Positions 6,828 to 15,483 are shown, numbered from the stretch's first letter. The stretch: DNA of 22,248 bases from Alkalihalobacillus alcalophilus ATCC 27647 = CGMCC 1.3604 (GCF_000292245.2 NZ_ALPT02000067.1:1-22248), one strand, 5' to 3'. Notes: generated by a model not told the origin, from the sequence alone. A program made the numbers and translations.

Positions 6828-8205
6828 GCCATAATGCTTTTGCTTTCTTTAATGATTCTTTATATTCAAAGACAGGGTTAGAATCAATCACAATTCCAGC
6901 ACCTGCTTGGATATACGCTTTATTATCCTTACAAACAATTGTTCGAATTGTAATATTTAATTCCATTTCATCGTTAAATCCAATCCAGCCGATCGAGCCC
7001 GTATATACCGCCCGGCGAACTGGCTCAAGCTCTTCGATGATTTCCATCGTTCTTATTTTAGGAGCACCAGTGATTGTTCCGCCTGGAAAAGTTGCTCTAA
7101 TCACTTCATAAAGGTCATGGCCTTCTCTTAATTTCCCACGAACATTGGAAACTAAATGCATCACATGGGAATACTTTTCGATCACTAAAAGCTCATTCAC
7201 TTCCACACTCCCATATTCAGAAACGCGCCCTAAGTCATTCCGTTCTAGATCGACTAACATCACATGCTCGGCTCTTTCCTTTTCATTCGCCAATAATTCA
7301 TTTACTAATCTTTGATCCTCTTCCTCATCTTTTCCTCTAGAACGAGTTCCAGCAATCGGCCTTGTGCTAATTTCCTGATAATGCTTTTTAACAAGCAACT
7401 CTGGAGAGGCACTAACAAACTGAAAATTCGGCGTTTGAAAATAAGACATATATGGGGATGGATTAATTTCTCTAAGTACATTATATACGTGCATCGGTTC
7501 TGTGACCATCTCTTGATCATGCCTCACCGATAAATTCACCTGGAATACGTCACCCGCTGCAATGTACGCTTTAATTTTCTCTACTGCTTCAGCAAATTTC
7601 TCTTCATTTAACGATGAACTTACTGGTCTATCCTTTGTTAAGTCACCGGTCATAACCCACGGACGAAACGAGCCAAGCTTCTGCCATTCCTGTTCGTAAA
7701 AGGCCACTTGCTCTTGTAACTTTGCCTTCTCCTCCTCCTTACCTGTTACAACCACCCACATTTTTTCTGCTTGATGCTCATACACAAAAACTTCATGGAA
7801 CAACATAAAATAGAGTTCAGGAATTCCCAAATCATCCTCAGCCTCTATAGGCAGCTTTTCAAACTCGCGCACAATGTCATAGCTTAAATATCCGATTGCC
7901 CCCCCTTGAAAAGGTGGTAACCCTTCGACATAATCCGTTTGATATGGCGTAAGCTCTTCTTTCATTAATTGCAATAGCTCGCCTTGTTTAGTACTTGTTT
8001 TCCCATCTTGTTCAATCGTTAACGTATTTCCTTTACCACTTATAATAGCAAAAGGATGCAACCCGATAATGCTATATGTGCCATTACGTCCACTTTCTAA
8101 TAAAACATGATGTGGCTCGTCTTTACTTAATTGCTTATATCGTTCAAACCAATTCTTTTCTTCTATATGAAAAGAAGTTGATGATGTCGACCATTTCTGA
8201 TTCAC
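6772..8205 (-). CDS. pabB: Aminodeoxychorismate synthase component I
   Basis: Converts chorismate to 4-amino-4-deoxychorismate using ammonia from PabA. It is the first gene of the folate operon. The 477-residue product has the N-terminal barrel-like domain (GGAIGYLSYD at 101-110) and the chorismate-binding core: AGDVFQVNLS (218-227), PIAGTRSRG (283-291), DLERNDLGR (319-327) and PGGTITGAPK (374-383). The PIAGT segment lacks the lysine of the PIKGT type found in E. coli PabB and resembles TrpE, so sequence alone could fit anthranilate synthase. The pabA-pabC-folP neighbours decide for PabB. The start is GTG, with AGGAG 8 nt upstream. A promoter lies 30-60 bp before it. Confidence 0.93.
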   Translation of the reverse strand: MNQKWSTSSTSFHIEEKNWFERYKQLSKDEPHHVLLESGRNGTYSIIGLHPFAIISGKGNTLTIEQDGKTSTKQGELLQLMKEELTPYQTDYVEGLPPFQGGAIGYLSYDIVREFEKLPIEAEDDLGIPELYFMLFHEVFVYEHQAEKMWVVVTGKEEEKAKLQEQVAFYEQEWQKLGSFRPWVMTGDLTKDRPVSSSLNEEKFAEAVEKIKAYIAAGDVFQVNLSVRHDQEMVTEPMHVYNVLREINPSPYMSYFQTPNFQFVSASPELLVKKHYQEISTRPIAGTRSRGKDEEEDQRLVNELLANEKERAEHVMLVDLERNDLGRVSEYGSVEVNELLVIEKYSHVMHLVSNVRGKLREGHDLYEVIRATFPGGTITGAPKIRTMEIIEELEPVRRAVYTGSIGWIGFNDEMELNITIRTIVCKDNKAYIQAGAGIVIDSNPVFEYKESLKKAKALWRALELSEAELRRKKVQMS

Positions 8206-8236
8206 CGAACCAACTCCTGCCCTCTTCTTTTGCTCT

Positions 8237-8266
8237 ATTTTACATGATAGAAAGCCATAAAGTAAA
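8237..8266 (-). promoter_or_regulatory. Candidate promoter of the pab-fol operon
   Basis: On the minus strand TTTACT (8261-8266) and TAAAAT (8237-8242) are spaced by 18 bp, with the pabB GTG about 32 nt after the -10 box. No stronger sigma-A match was seen in the gap after cysK's upstream neighbour region, and the cysK terminator lies upstream of it, so an operon promoter is expected here. Confidence 0.5.
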
Positions 8267-8316
8267 CTCGTCGATTGACAGGCTTTGCAAAAAGTAAAGT
8301 TAGAGACGGAATGGAG

Positions 8317-8341
8317 GCCAACTCCAGCAGGAGGAGTCGGC
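8317..8341. other. GC-rich hairpin in the cysK-pabB gap
   Basis: An inverted repeat of 9 bp with one mismatch (GCCAACTCC / GGAGTCGGC) and a 7-nt loop. It sits between the CGGAATGGAG block and the 39-bp repeat copy at 8342-8380. The other copy of that repeat (535-573) lacks it, so it looks like an insertion relative to copy 1. There is no T run, and its role is unknown. Confidence 0.4.
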
Positions 8342-8380
8342 TAATTAATGTAACTATAATTTAACGAGTAGCTCGTTTTT
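8342..8380 (+). repeat. Copy 2 of a 39-bp interspersed repeat
   Basis: Matches the minus strand of 535-573 at 33 of 39 positions with no gaps. Here the end forms AACGAG-TAG-CTCGTT followed by Ts (8363-8380), a small terminator-like hairpin on the plus strand. Both copies lie 80-95 bp beyond a terminator of the same family, but in opposite orientation. No gene is recognised over it. Confidence 0.55.
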
Positions 8381-8472
8381 CAAGGTCTTCAGGAAAGGAG
8401 AGGAGAAACCAAAAGGCCCGTCCAACTCCATGCCAGTTTGTGGATGCGTGCCTCTCTCACTTTATCTACATC

Positions 8473-8530
8473 AAAAAAAAGAGACTGAACCCCAAAAGAT
8501 CATTTTCATGACTTTGGGACAGCCCTCTTT
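8473..8530 (-). terminator. Rho-independent terminator after cysK
   Basis: On the minus strand a long imperfect stem (8508-8530 with 8481-8503) and a 4-nt loop is followed by eight Ts (8480 down to 8473). It begins 10 bp after the cysK stop. The core GTCCCA...AGTCATG matches the lysS terminator at 655-702. Confidence 0.88.
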
Positions 8531-8539
8531 TAATATAGA

Positions 8540-9463
8540 TTAGTCTTCAAAATTATATAACGGTGTACTTAAATAACGCTCACCATTTGATGGGATAACG
8601 GCAACCACTTTTTTACCTGGTCCAAGCTTTTCCGCTAATTGAAGAGCGGCACCAATCGCTGCTCCAGATGAAATTCCACCTAAAATCCCTTCTTCTTTTG
8701 CGGCACGACGAGCATAATCAAATGCTTCTTCCGTTGAAATTTGAATCACTTCATCATACACTTCTGTATCTAAAATTTTCGGTACAAAACCTGCTCCAAT
8801 TCCTTGGATTTTATGTGGACCTGGTTTCCCACCCGATAAAACTGGAGAGTCTTTTGGCTCTACCGCTGCAATAACTAAATTAGGGAAGTGCTCTTTTAAA
8901 TAACCGCCTGCTCCTGTAATTGTACCACCTGTACCGATTCCTGATACAAAACCATCGATTTGCCCATCCACTTGTTCAAGTAGCTCTTTTCCTGTCGTTT
9001 CACGGTGAATAGCTGGATTTGCTTCATTCTCAAATTGTTGTGGCATAAAGTAGCCTTCTTCTTTTGCAAGTTCGGTCGCTTTACGAATCGCTCCGCCCAT
9101 TCCTTCTGGACCAGGAGTTAAGACAAGCTCAGCACCATATGCACGAAGTAAGTTACGACGCTCTAAACTCATTGTTTCAGGCATCACAAGTTTAGCTTTT
9201 AGACCTTTTGCTGCTGCCACCATCGCTAAACCAATACCTGTGTTTCCACTCGTTGGCTCAACGATTGTATCTCCTTCTTTTAAGTCCCCTGATTTAATCG
9301 CAGCTTCAATCATCGCTAAACCGATACGATCTTTAACGCTGCTCCCTGGGTTCATAAATTCTAATTTTAAATAAACATCTGCATGTTTGTCTGACACAAG
9401 ACGATTTAGTTTCACTAATGGAGTTTGCCCGATTAATTCTGTTACTGAATTAACTACTTTCAT
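8540..9463 (-). CDS. cysK: Cysteine synthase (O-acetylserine sulfhydrylase)
   Basis: A PLP enzyme making L-cysteine from O-acetylserine and sulfide. The 307-residue product begins with LIGQTPLVKLNRL and carries PGSSVKDRIG with the PLP lysine at about residue 44. The phosphate/substrate loop is PTSGNTG (about 70-76). Further on are GIGTGGTITGAGGYLK and GISSGAAIGAA. The ATG at 9463 is chosen because GGAGG lies 7 nt upstream. The longer frame from a TTG at 9484 would translate the ribosome binding site. It has its own sigma-A promoter and terminator, so it is probably monocistronic. The leader contains TTGGAATTA just before the ribosome binding site, which might be part of a CymR-type site as at B. 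subtilis cysK, but I cannot confirm this. Confidence 0.96.
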   Translation of the reverse strand: MKVVNSVTELIGQTPLVKLNRLVSDKHADVYLKLEFMNPGSSVKDRIGLAMIEAAIKSGDLKEGDTIVEPTSGNTGIGLAMVAAAKGLKAKLVMPETMSLERRNLLRAYGAELVLTPGPEGMGGAIRKATELAKEEGYFMPQQFENEANPAIHRETTGKELLEQVDGQIDGFVSGIGTGGTITGAGGYLKEHFPNLVIAAVEPKDSPVLSGGKPGPHKIQGIGAGFVPKILDTEVYDEVIQISTEEAFDYARRAAKEEGILGGISSGAAIGAALQLAEKLGPGKKVVAVIPSNGERYLSTPLYNFED

Positions 9464-9510
9464 AAATACGCCTCCTAATTCCAAGTAATTTTATTGGTTT
9501 TATTTCCTTA

Positions 9511-9539
9511 ATGATAGCAAACGATTTCTGATAAGTCAA
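9511..9539 (-). promoter_or_regulatory. cysK sigma-A promoter
   Basis: TTGACT (9534-9539) and TATCAT (9511-9516) on the minus strand are spaced by exactly 17 bp, 48 nt before the cysK ATG. It lies after the hslO terminator. Confidence 0.75.
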
Positions 9540-9609
9540 TTAATAATTACCCGTTATTCGCCCATTTTTTTCTAAATTCAAATAACAATGTGCTCCTTCT
9601 CTTTTTCCA

Positions 9610-9651
9610 TAACAAAGAGGGTCATCCCTTTACAAATGCTCGGACAACCCT
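9610..9651 (-). terminator. Rho-independent terminator after hslO
   Basis: A 10-bp stem with two G-U pairs (9642-9651 with 9618-9627) lies 12 bp past the hslO stop. On the minus strand it is followed by CTTTGTT, a modest T run. It separates coaX-hslO from cysK. Confidence 0.7.
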
Positions 9652-9663
9652 GTAAAAATTCTC

Positions 9664-10545
9664 TTATTTATTGGCTTCTTGATAAAGCTCCTCTAAATCC
9701 TCTTTACTAAACTGATACACATCGTTACAGAAATGACAGGAAGTTTCAGCCCCACCATCGACATCAATCATATCACGAATCTCTTGCTTCCCTAAACTAA
9801 TAATCGCATTAGCAATACGTTCGTGTGAACAAGAACAAGAAAATTCTACTGGCATCGTTTCTAATATTTTGACGTTATTTTCCCCTAATAGTGAATACAA
9901 GATTTCTTCTGGTGGCATTCCAAGTTCCACTAATTTGGAAATGGGTGGGATCGAACTCAAGCGTTTTTCAATTTCAGTAATGACCTCATCATCAGCACCA
10001 GGCATTAATTGAATGACAAAACCACCTGCTGCTAACACACTTTGGTCTGGATTTACAAGCACTCCCACTCCGACTGAAGATGGAGTTTGTTCTGATGAAA
10101 CAAAATAGTACGTGAAATCTTCTCCAAGCTCCCCTGACACAAGTGGGACACTTCCAGTAAAAGGCTCCTTCATCCCAATGTCTTTGACGACAGATAACGA
10201 ACCGTTTGTACCAACCGCACGAGCAACATCAAGTTTGCCATGGTCATTTAGATCAAAATGTACATGAGGGTTCGTGACATAACCACGTGTTTGTCCTTTC
10301 GCATTACTATCGACAATAATCGCCCCAATCGGCCCTCCACCTTCGATTTTAACCGTTAACTTTGACTCTCCCTTGAGCATCGTTGCCATCATTGTTCCAG
10401 CCATCATCGCTCTTCCTAAAGCAGCCGATGCTGTTGGCCACGTATCTTGTTTCGTTACAGCTATATTAACCATTTCTGTCGCGACAAGACTATATGCTCT
10501 AACCTTTCCTTCAAATGCCGTTGCTTTTACTAAATAATCACTCAT
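9664..10545 (-). CDS. hslO: Redox-regulated chaperone Hsp33
   Basis: A cytoplasmic holdase activated by oxidation, when zinc-bound cysteines form disulfides and the linker unfolds. The 293-residue product has the Hsp33 N-terminal fold (AALGRAMMAG at 41-50, GGGPIGAIIVD at 69-79, GYVTNPHV at 88-95). At the C-terminus is the four-cysteine zinc switch: CSC (Cys237, Cys239) and CHFC (Cys270, Cys273). The ATG at 10545 follows GGAG by 8 nt and comes 12 bp after the coaX stop, so the two form an operon. A terminator follows. In B. subtilis a peptidyl-prolyl isomerase gene (yacD) lies between hslO and cysK; it is absent here. Confidence 0.96.
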   Translation of the reverse strand: MSDYLVKATAFEGKVRAYSLVATEMVNIAVTKQDTWPTASAALGRAMMAGTMMATMLKGESKLTVKIEGGGPIGAIIVDSNAKGQTRGYVTNPHVHFDLNDHGKLDVARAVGTNGSLSVVKDIGMKEPFTGSVPLVSGELGEDFTYYFVSSEQTPSSVGVGVLVNPDQSVLAAGGFVIQLMPGADDEVITEIEKRLSSIPPISKLVELGMPPEEILYSLLGENNVKILETMPVEFSCSCSHERIANAIISLGKQEIRDMIDVDGGAETSCHFCNDVYQFSKEDLEELYQEANK

Positions 10546-10557
10546 ACTAATAACTCC

Positions 10558-11325
10558 TTACTTTGTATTTTTCTTATATATCTTATGCAAACCACTTAAA
10601 GTTAAATATTTGTCAACAATGTCAATTGACTCTGATTGTTCCGAAATTAATTCTGCTAAGCCTCCCGTTGCGATCACTTTTGGCACTGACTCAGATTCAG
10701 CCTTTATTCGGTTCACAATCCCATCTACTTGCCCGACATATCCATAAAAAATCCCAGACTGCATTGCATGTACAGTGTTTTTTCCTAATATATGTGGTGG
10801 TTTTGATATTTCGATTCTCGGTAATTTTGCCGCCTTACTAAATAATGCCTCAGTGGAAATTGAAATGCCTGGTGCAATCGCTCCACCTATATATTGGTTA
10901 TGCTCATTTATAAAACAATAGGTCGTAGCCGTACCAAAGTCGACAATGATGAGTGGAGATCCATACTTTTCAATCGCCGCTACCGCATTAACAATTCGAT
11001 CAGCCCCAACTTCCTTTGGATTATCATACTTTATATTTAAACCCGTCTTAATACCAGGTCCAATGATTAATGGTTCAAGGGCAAAGTACTTTTTGCACAT
11101 TTGCTGCATCGTATACATAATCGGTGGAACAACCGAAGCAATAATAATTCCTTCAACATCACGGAATGTCATTTCCGCTTCATTAAATAAACTCTTTAAT
11201 GTGACCGCATACTCATCCTCTGTTTTTTGACGATTTGTGGCCATTCGCCAGTTAAAAACCAGCTTATCCTGCCGATAAACTCCAAGGCCGATATTAGAAT
11301 TCCCGATATCCATTACTAAAATCAT
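10558..11325 (-). CDS. coaX: Type III pantothenate kinase
   Basis: Phosphorylates pantothenate in the first committed step of coenzyme A synthesis. It belongs to the ASKHA fold and is unrelated to E. coli CoaA. The 255-residue product has the phosphate-binding DIGNSNIGLGVY (6-17), SVVPPI (64-69), the pantothenate-site GADRIVNAVAA (107-117), VDFGTATTYC (128-137) and GGAIAPGI (147-154). The start is ATG at 11325 with GGTGAT 6 nt upstream. It lies after the ftsH terminator. I saw no convincing promoter in the 120-bp gap, so transcription may come from read-through or a weak promoter. It is coupled to hslO downstream. Confidence 0.96.
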   Translation of the reverse strand: MILVMDIGNSNIGLGVYRQDKLVFNWRMATNRQKTEDEYAVTLKSLFNEAEMTFRDVEGIIIASVVPPIMYTMQQMCKKYFALEPLIIGPGIKTGLNIKYDNPKEVGADRIVNAVAAIEKYGSPLIIVDFGTATTYCFINEHNQYIGGAIAPGISISTEALFSKAAKLPRIEISKPPHILGKNTVHAMQSGIFYGYVGQVDGIVNRIKAESESVPKVIATGGLAELISEQSESIDIVDKYLTLSGLHKIYKKNTK

Positions 11326-11402
11326 TTACGTATCACCGCATTTTTATAAAATAATGTTAAAAAAACCGTGGGTCATCACATTTCCTTTTCCTATTATGAA
11401 TG

Positions 11403-11439
11403 AAAAAAGAGAGGTTGTCGAATTTGACACCCTCTCTTT
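11403..11439 (-). terminator. Rho-independent terminator after ftsH
   Basis: A 14-bp stem with one mismatch (AAAGAGAGG blocks, 11426-11439 with 11406-11419), a 6-nt loop and a following T run. It begins about 10 bp past the ftsH stop. Confidence 0.9.
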
Positions 11440-11448
11440 GCTTATCGA

Positions 11449-13434
11449 TTATTCACCTTTTTTTGGATCATCAGAAGATCGTTTTTCGTCGTTTTCAACG
11501 CTCTCTTCTGACTCTTCTTTTTTCGAGTGAATATTCACTTTTACATCTGACTCATTATCTTTTGCTGCAGAATCTTCATCATCAGCTGACTCAAGAACTG
11601 TATTGGAATGATGGTTTTCCGGAAGCTTTCCTTCATTAATCAATGACTGGATTTGCTCCGCATCAAGCGTTTCAAGTTCTAATAAGGTTTCAGCCACTAA
11701 GTCTAAACTTGCTTTGTTCTCAGTTAAGATCTCTTTACAACGTGCATAGCATTCTTTAATAATACGCTGTACTTCTAGATCAATTTCGTATGCAATTTTA
11801 TCACTATAGCTTTGTTCATTTTGAATGTCACGGCCTAAGAATACTTGACCACCTGAACCAGAAACAAATTGTAATGGTCCTAGCTTTTCACTCATACCGT
11901 ACTCAGTCACCATTTTACGGGCAATTGCTGTTGCTCGTTGAAAATCGTTATGAGCCCCTGTACTCACTTCACCAAATTGAACTTCCTCAGCGACACGACC
12001 ACCAAGTAAACCAATGATTTTATCAAGTAACTCAGGTTTTGTCATAAAATAACGGTCTTCTTTTGGTAACATGACCGCATAACCGCCAGCCATACCACGA
12101 GGAACAATCGTTACCTTATGGACCATATCGGCATTTTCTAACTTAACACCGACAACAGTATGACCAGCTTCATGCCAAGCGACGATGTTTTTCTCTTTTT
12201 TAGAGATTACTCGACTCTTCTTAGCAGGACCAGCAATGACACGGTCAATCGCCTCTTCAATATGAATCATACTAATTTTCTTTTGATCATCACGAGCAGC
12301 AACTAGTGCAGCTTCGTTTAAAAGGTTTTCTAAATCAGCACCTGAAAAACCTGGTGTACGATTCGCAATCGTTTTTAAGTTAACATCATCATTTAAAGGT
12401 TTATTACGAGCATGAACCTTTAAAACATCTTCACGCCCACGTACATCTGGACGGTTAACTTGGATTTGTCTATCGAATCGACCTGGACGTAATAACGCCG
12501 GGTCAAGAATATCAGCACGGTTTGTTGCCGCAATAATGATAATTCCTTCGTTTGCACTAAATCCATCCATTTCAACGAGTAATTGGTTTAATGTTTGTTC
12601 ACGCTCATCGTGACCACCACCAAGACCAGCTCCACGTTGTCTACCTACCGCATCAATCTCATCAATAAAGATAATACATGGTGCGTTCTTTTTCGCATTT
12701 TCGAATAAGTCACGTACACGCGACGCTCCGACACCGACAAACATTTCAACAAAGTCCGAGCCACTGATAGAGAAGAATGGCACACCAGCTTCTCCTGCGA
12801 CTGCACGAGCTAACAATGTTTTACCTGTACCTGGAGGACCAACTAAAAGAACCCCTTTAGGAATACGAGCCCCGATTGCTGAAAACTTTCTTGGGTCTTT
12901 TAAGAATTCTACGACCTCAACCAGCTCTGCTTTTTCTTCATCAGCTCCAGCTACGTCTTTAAATTTTGCCTTTTTCTTATCATCATTTACCATCTTCGCC
13001 TTACTCTTACCAAAGTTCATCACTCGGCTACCGCCACCTTGAGCTTGGCTAAGTAAGAAGAAAAACAGAATAAAGATAATAATAAATGGAATAATCCCCG
13101 TAAAGAATGTCACCCAACCGCTTGTTTCGTCAGCCGGTTGCACCTCATAATCTGGGGCACTCGTTAATAGCTCCGCATTTTGCTCGGTCGGCAATGCGTA
13201 TGTTTGGAAAAATGCATCTTCATCAGCACCAGCAAGTTGTCCAGTAATTAATAAAACCTGTCTTTCTGGTTTAGCTGTAAGAGATGTCACATTCCCTTGT
13301 TCTAAATGGTTTGTAAATTCATCGAACGAAATAGGTTCCGTTTTTGTTTGATCACCACTAAATAACCCGACTATCCCAATAATGACTAGGAAAATGAGTA
13401 AATAGAAGATCGTATTACGAAAAATTCGATTCAT
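11449..13434 (-). CDS. ftsH: ATP-dependent zinc metalloprotease FtsH
   Basis: A membrane-anchored AAA+ protease that degrades misfolded membrane and regulatory proteins. The 661-residue product has a transmembrane helix at about 8-25, an extracytoplasmic loop, and a second helix at about 108-130. The AAA module follows, with Walker A GPPGTGKT (199-206), Walker B IIFIDEID (254-261) and the second region of homology around ATNRADILD and RPGRFDR. The protease domain has HEAGH (421-425) and the third zinc ligand Asp497 in GAHNDFQ. The last ~55 residues are acidic and low-complexity, making it slightly longer than B. subtilis FtsH. The ATG at 13434 follows GGAGG. A promoter is likely in the hpt-ftsH gap. 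Confidence 0.97.
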   Translation of the reverse strand: MNRIFRNTIFYLLIFLVIIGIVGLFSGDQTKTEPISFDEFTNHLEQGNVTSLTAKPERQVLLITGQLAGADEDAFFQTYALPTEQNAELLTSAPDYEVQPADETSGWVTFFTGIIPFIIIFILFFFLLSQAQGGGSRVMNFGKSKAKMVNDDKKKAKFKDVAGADEEKAELVEVVEFLKDPRKFSAIGARIPKGVLLVGPPGTGKTLLARAVAGEAGVPFFSISGSDFVEMFVGVGASRVRDLFENAKKNAPCIIFIDEIDAVGRQRGAGLGGGHDEREQTLNQLLVEMDGFSANEGIIIIAATNRADILDPALLRPGRFDRQIQVNRPDVRGREDVLKVHARNKPLNDDVNLKTIANRTPGFSGADLENLLNEAALVAARDDQKKISMIHIEEAIDRVIAGPAKKSRVISKKEKNIVAWHEAGHTVVGVKLENADMVHKVTIVPRGMAGGYAVMLPKEDRYFMTKPELLDKIIGLLGGRVAEEVQFGEVSTGAHNDFQRATAIARKMVTEYGMSEKLGPLQFVSGSGGQVFLGRDIQNEQSYSDKIAYEIDLEVQRIIKECYARCKEILTENKASLDLVAETLLELETLDAEQIQSLINEGKLPENHHSNTVLESADDEDSAAKDNESDVKVNIHSKKEESEESVENDEKRSSDDPKKGE

Positions 13435-13470
13435 GTTTGACCTCCTCCCGCGTGCAATAAAGCTTCGTTT

Positions 13471-13500
13471 ATCGTATCACATTTGTTATTTCATTCACAA
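13471..13500 (-). promoter_or_regulatory. Candidate ftsH promoter with extended -10
   Basis: On the minus strand TTGTGA (13495-13500) and TACGAT (13471-13476) are separated by 18 bp, with TGA directly before the -10 box, an extended -10 pattern. It starts 3 bp after the hpt stop and 36 nt before the ftsH ATG. No terminator follows hpt, so read-through is also expected. Confidence 0.5.
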
Positions 13501-13503
13501 ATA

Positions 13504-14046
13504 TTAACTCTCGTAAATTTCAGGTTTTAAGACGCCAATGTAAGGGAGGTTACGATAACGTTCAGCATAATCTAGTCCATAACCAACAACAAACGCATCC
13601 GGAACTGTAAATCCTGTAATATCAGGTACTAAATCAACCTTACGACCTTCTGGTTTATCCAATAAAGTCACAACCTTAACAGACTTTGCCTTCCGATAAA
13701 GAAATAGTTTAATCAAATAACTTAAAGTTAAACCACTATCGATAATATCTTCTACAATCAAAATATCTCTTCCTTCTACAGAAGCATCTAAATCCTTAAT
13801 TATTTTTACTTCACCTGTAGAAACTGTTCCTTTTCCATAGCTTGATACGTCCATAAAGTCCATTTCAAGATGAGTATCGATTCGTTTCGATAAATCGGCC
13901 ATAAACGGCATAGCACCTTTTAAAACACCAATCATTAAAGGAAACTTATCCTGATATTCCTCGGTAATAGCTTGACCTAATTCTTTAACCCTTTTTTGAA
14001 TCTCTTCTTCCGTTATTAAAATCTCTTTAATCTCGTCTTTCATCAA
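13504..14046 (-). CDS. hpt: Hypoxanthine phosphoribosyltransferase
   Basis: Salvages hypoxanthine (and often guanine) with PRPP to form IMP or GMP. The 180-residue product has the type I PRTase fold: GVLKGAMPFMADL (40-52), the PRPP-binding loop ILIVEDIIDSGLTL (95-108) with its paired acidic residues, and VPDAFVVGYGLDYAERYRNLPYIG near the C-terminus in pieces typical of the family. It is nearly collinear with B. subtilis HprT. Two adjacent starts exist, TTG at 14046 and ATG at 14043. GGAGG lies 11 nt before the first, so either may be used. It begins 18 bp after the tilS stop and belongs to the tilS-hpt-ftsH group. Confidence 0.96.
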   Translation of the reverse strand: MMKDEIKEILITEEEIQKRVKELGQAITEEYQDKFPLMIGVLKGAMPFMADLSKRIDTHLEMDFMDVSSYGKGTVSTGEVKIIKDLDASVEGRDILIVEDIIDSGLTLSYLIKLFLYRKAKSVKVVTLLDKPEGRKVDLVPDITGFTVPDAFVVGYGLDYAERYRNLPYIGVLKPEIYES

Positions 14047-14064
14047 TTTCTTATGACCCTCCCG

Positions 14065-15483
14065 TTAATTACGACCGAACAGAGATAATATTTCATCCGT
14101 TGGTTTATACATTAATCCGATTTTTTTCGTTCCTTCACTATCAAGATCAGCTACTCGACTTTTCATCAAAAGTGGGACCCAAATAATTTGACCACGTGCA
14201 TCTAAAACAATCGGCCATCTGTCTCGTAATGATTGACTAATTTTTCGATCAATAAACAATCGATTCAGCTTCTTTGTTCCAGTCATCCCTTTAGCTTCAA
14301 TCCAATCACCAGGTCGCCGTGTACGAATACAAAATGGGGTTGGAATATTCGCCGGAAGTTGTAAGTAGTACTTATTCCGAGCAACATCTTGCTCCCCTTC
14401 TCGTAACTCATAAGCAAAAATATCGCCTAATTGTGTATGTACATTTCCAGGTACCTCGAGATTGTGATAAGAGCCTGCCTCAACATGATATGTATCTTTC
14501 CTTGAAAAATGACACACCAGATAGTCTCGATAAACAACTAAACCTTGTCCTACGTCAATTTGCTTTGAAGGTTCTTTAGAATTGAACAATTCAATTATTT
14601 GCTCAATATGTATAGAGGATATAAATGGTGAGTTTTTCCCATAAAGATAACTTAATATTAGATGAATCACTCTTCTTTGTAAAGGGATGCGTAAGACTTG
14701 AAAACGTTCTTGTGAAATCGTTACAAAACCTTCTTCTTTTTTACTTACAACTGTATGAAAAGCATCCTTTGCAAGGTCTTGTAAATATTGATGATCATCT
14801 TCTGACCAGTCACTTTGCCTTTGAATCTGAACATGAGCTTGAGAATTTTCAGATTTTATAAATGGGAGAATTTCTTTTCGATAACGATTACGTGTATATT
14901 TTGACGAATAATTACTAGAATCCACTCGAAAAGGAATCTGCTCCTCTTTACAATAGTTCTCAATTTCCTCCTTTGTTATTCCTAAAAAAGGACGGATAAG
15001 ATATCCATTTCCAAACGGTCGCTTCTTTTTAATTCCAGGTGACTGTAATGGGGTATAGCCACGAATTTGCTTCATTAAAATCGTTTCAATTTGATCGTCC
15101 GCATGATGGGCTGTCACTATCGCTATATTCTCTGCCGTAACAAACTCTTGTAACCATTGATATCGTAAATGTCTGGCTGCAAGTTGTGTTGCTACCCCCT
15201 CGGCTTTTGCATAGCGAGTCACTTCTAACCTTTTCGTCTCAAAAGGAATTCCTTTTTCCTGACAAAATTCAGAGACTACTTGTTCATCGCAATCGGCTTC
15301 GTCTCCCCTTAACTGATGATGGGCATGGACAGCTCTTACTTTAATTGCAAAAAGAGTTTGTCTTCCCCATAAATAATGCAGCAAGGCCATCGAATCTGGA
15401 CCACCCGAAGTCGCGACAATGACTTGATCAATATGGGTAAAAAGTTGATTCTTTTCTACAAAATCATGAACGCTTTGCTTCAT
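14065..15483 (-). CDS. tilS: tRNA(Ile)-lysidine synthase
   Basis: Modifies C34 of the tRNA-Ile with a CAU anticodon to lysidine, which switches it from Met to Ile charging. The product has the N-type ATP-pyrophosphatase loop SGGPDS (26-31), HAHHQLRGDEAD, AARHLRYQW and TAHHADDQIETILMK, then the C-terminal TilS domain with TRRPGDWI and the basic KLNRLFIDRKI segment. I chose the ATG at 15483 (MKQSVHDFVEK, 472 residues), which matches the family N-terminus. AAGGAGG lies 14 nt upstream, rather far. A TTG at 15510 is in frame but has no site. The 5' end overlaps the YjjB-type gene by 20 nt, so translation is probably coupled to it. Confidence 0.94.
   Translation of the reverse strand: MKQSVHDFVEKNQLFTHIDQVIVATSGGPDSMALLHYLWGRQTLFAIKVRAVHAHHQLRGDEADCDEQVVSEFCQEKGIPFETKRLEVTRYAKAEGVATQLAARHLRYQWLQEFVTAENIAIVTAHHADDQIETILMKQIRGYTPLQSPGIKKKRPFGNGYLIRPFLGITKEEIENYCKEEQIPFRVDSSNYSSKYTRNRYRKEILPFIKSENSQAHVQIQRQSDWSEDDHQYLQDLAKDAFHTVVSKKEEGFVTISQERFQVLRIPLQRRVIHLILSYLYGKNSPFISSIHIEQIIELFNSKEPSKQIDVGQGLVVYRDYLVCHFSRKDTYHVEAGSYHNLEVPGNVHTQLGDIFAYELREGEQDVARNKYYLQLPANIPTPFCIRTRRPGDWIEAKGMTGTKKLNRLFIDRKISQSLRDRWPIVLDARGQIIWVPLLMKSRVADLDSEGTKKIGLMYKPTDEILSLFGRN

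Noticed and set aside
6772..8205. Anthranilate synthase TrpE instead of PabB
   Set aside because: PIAGT is TrpE-like, but gene order pabB-pabA-pabC-folP and collinearity with the B. subtilis folate operon favour PabB.
8275..8380. Plus-strand small RNA ending at the AACGAG hairpin and T run
   Set aside because: TTGACA is present at 8275-8280, but no acceptable -10 box follows at 16-18 bp. Kept only as part of the repeat finding.
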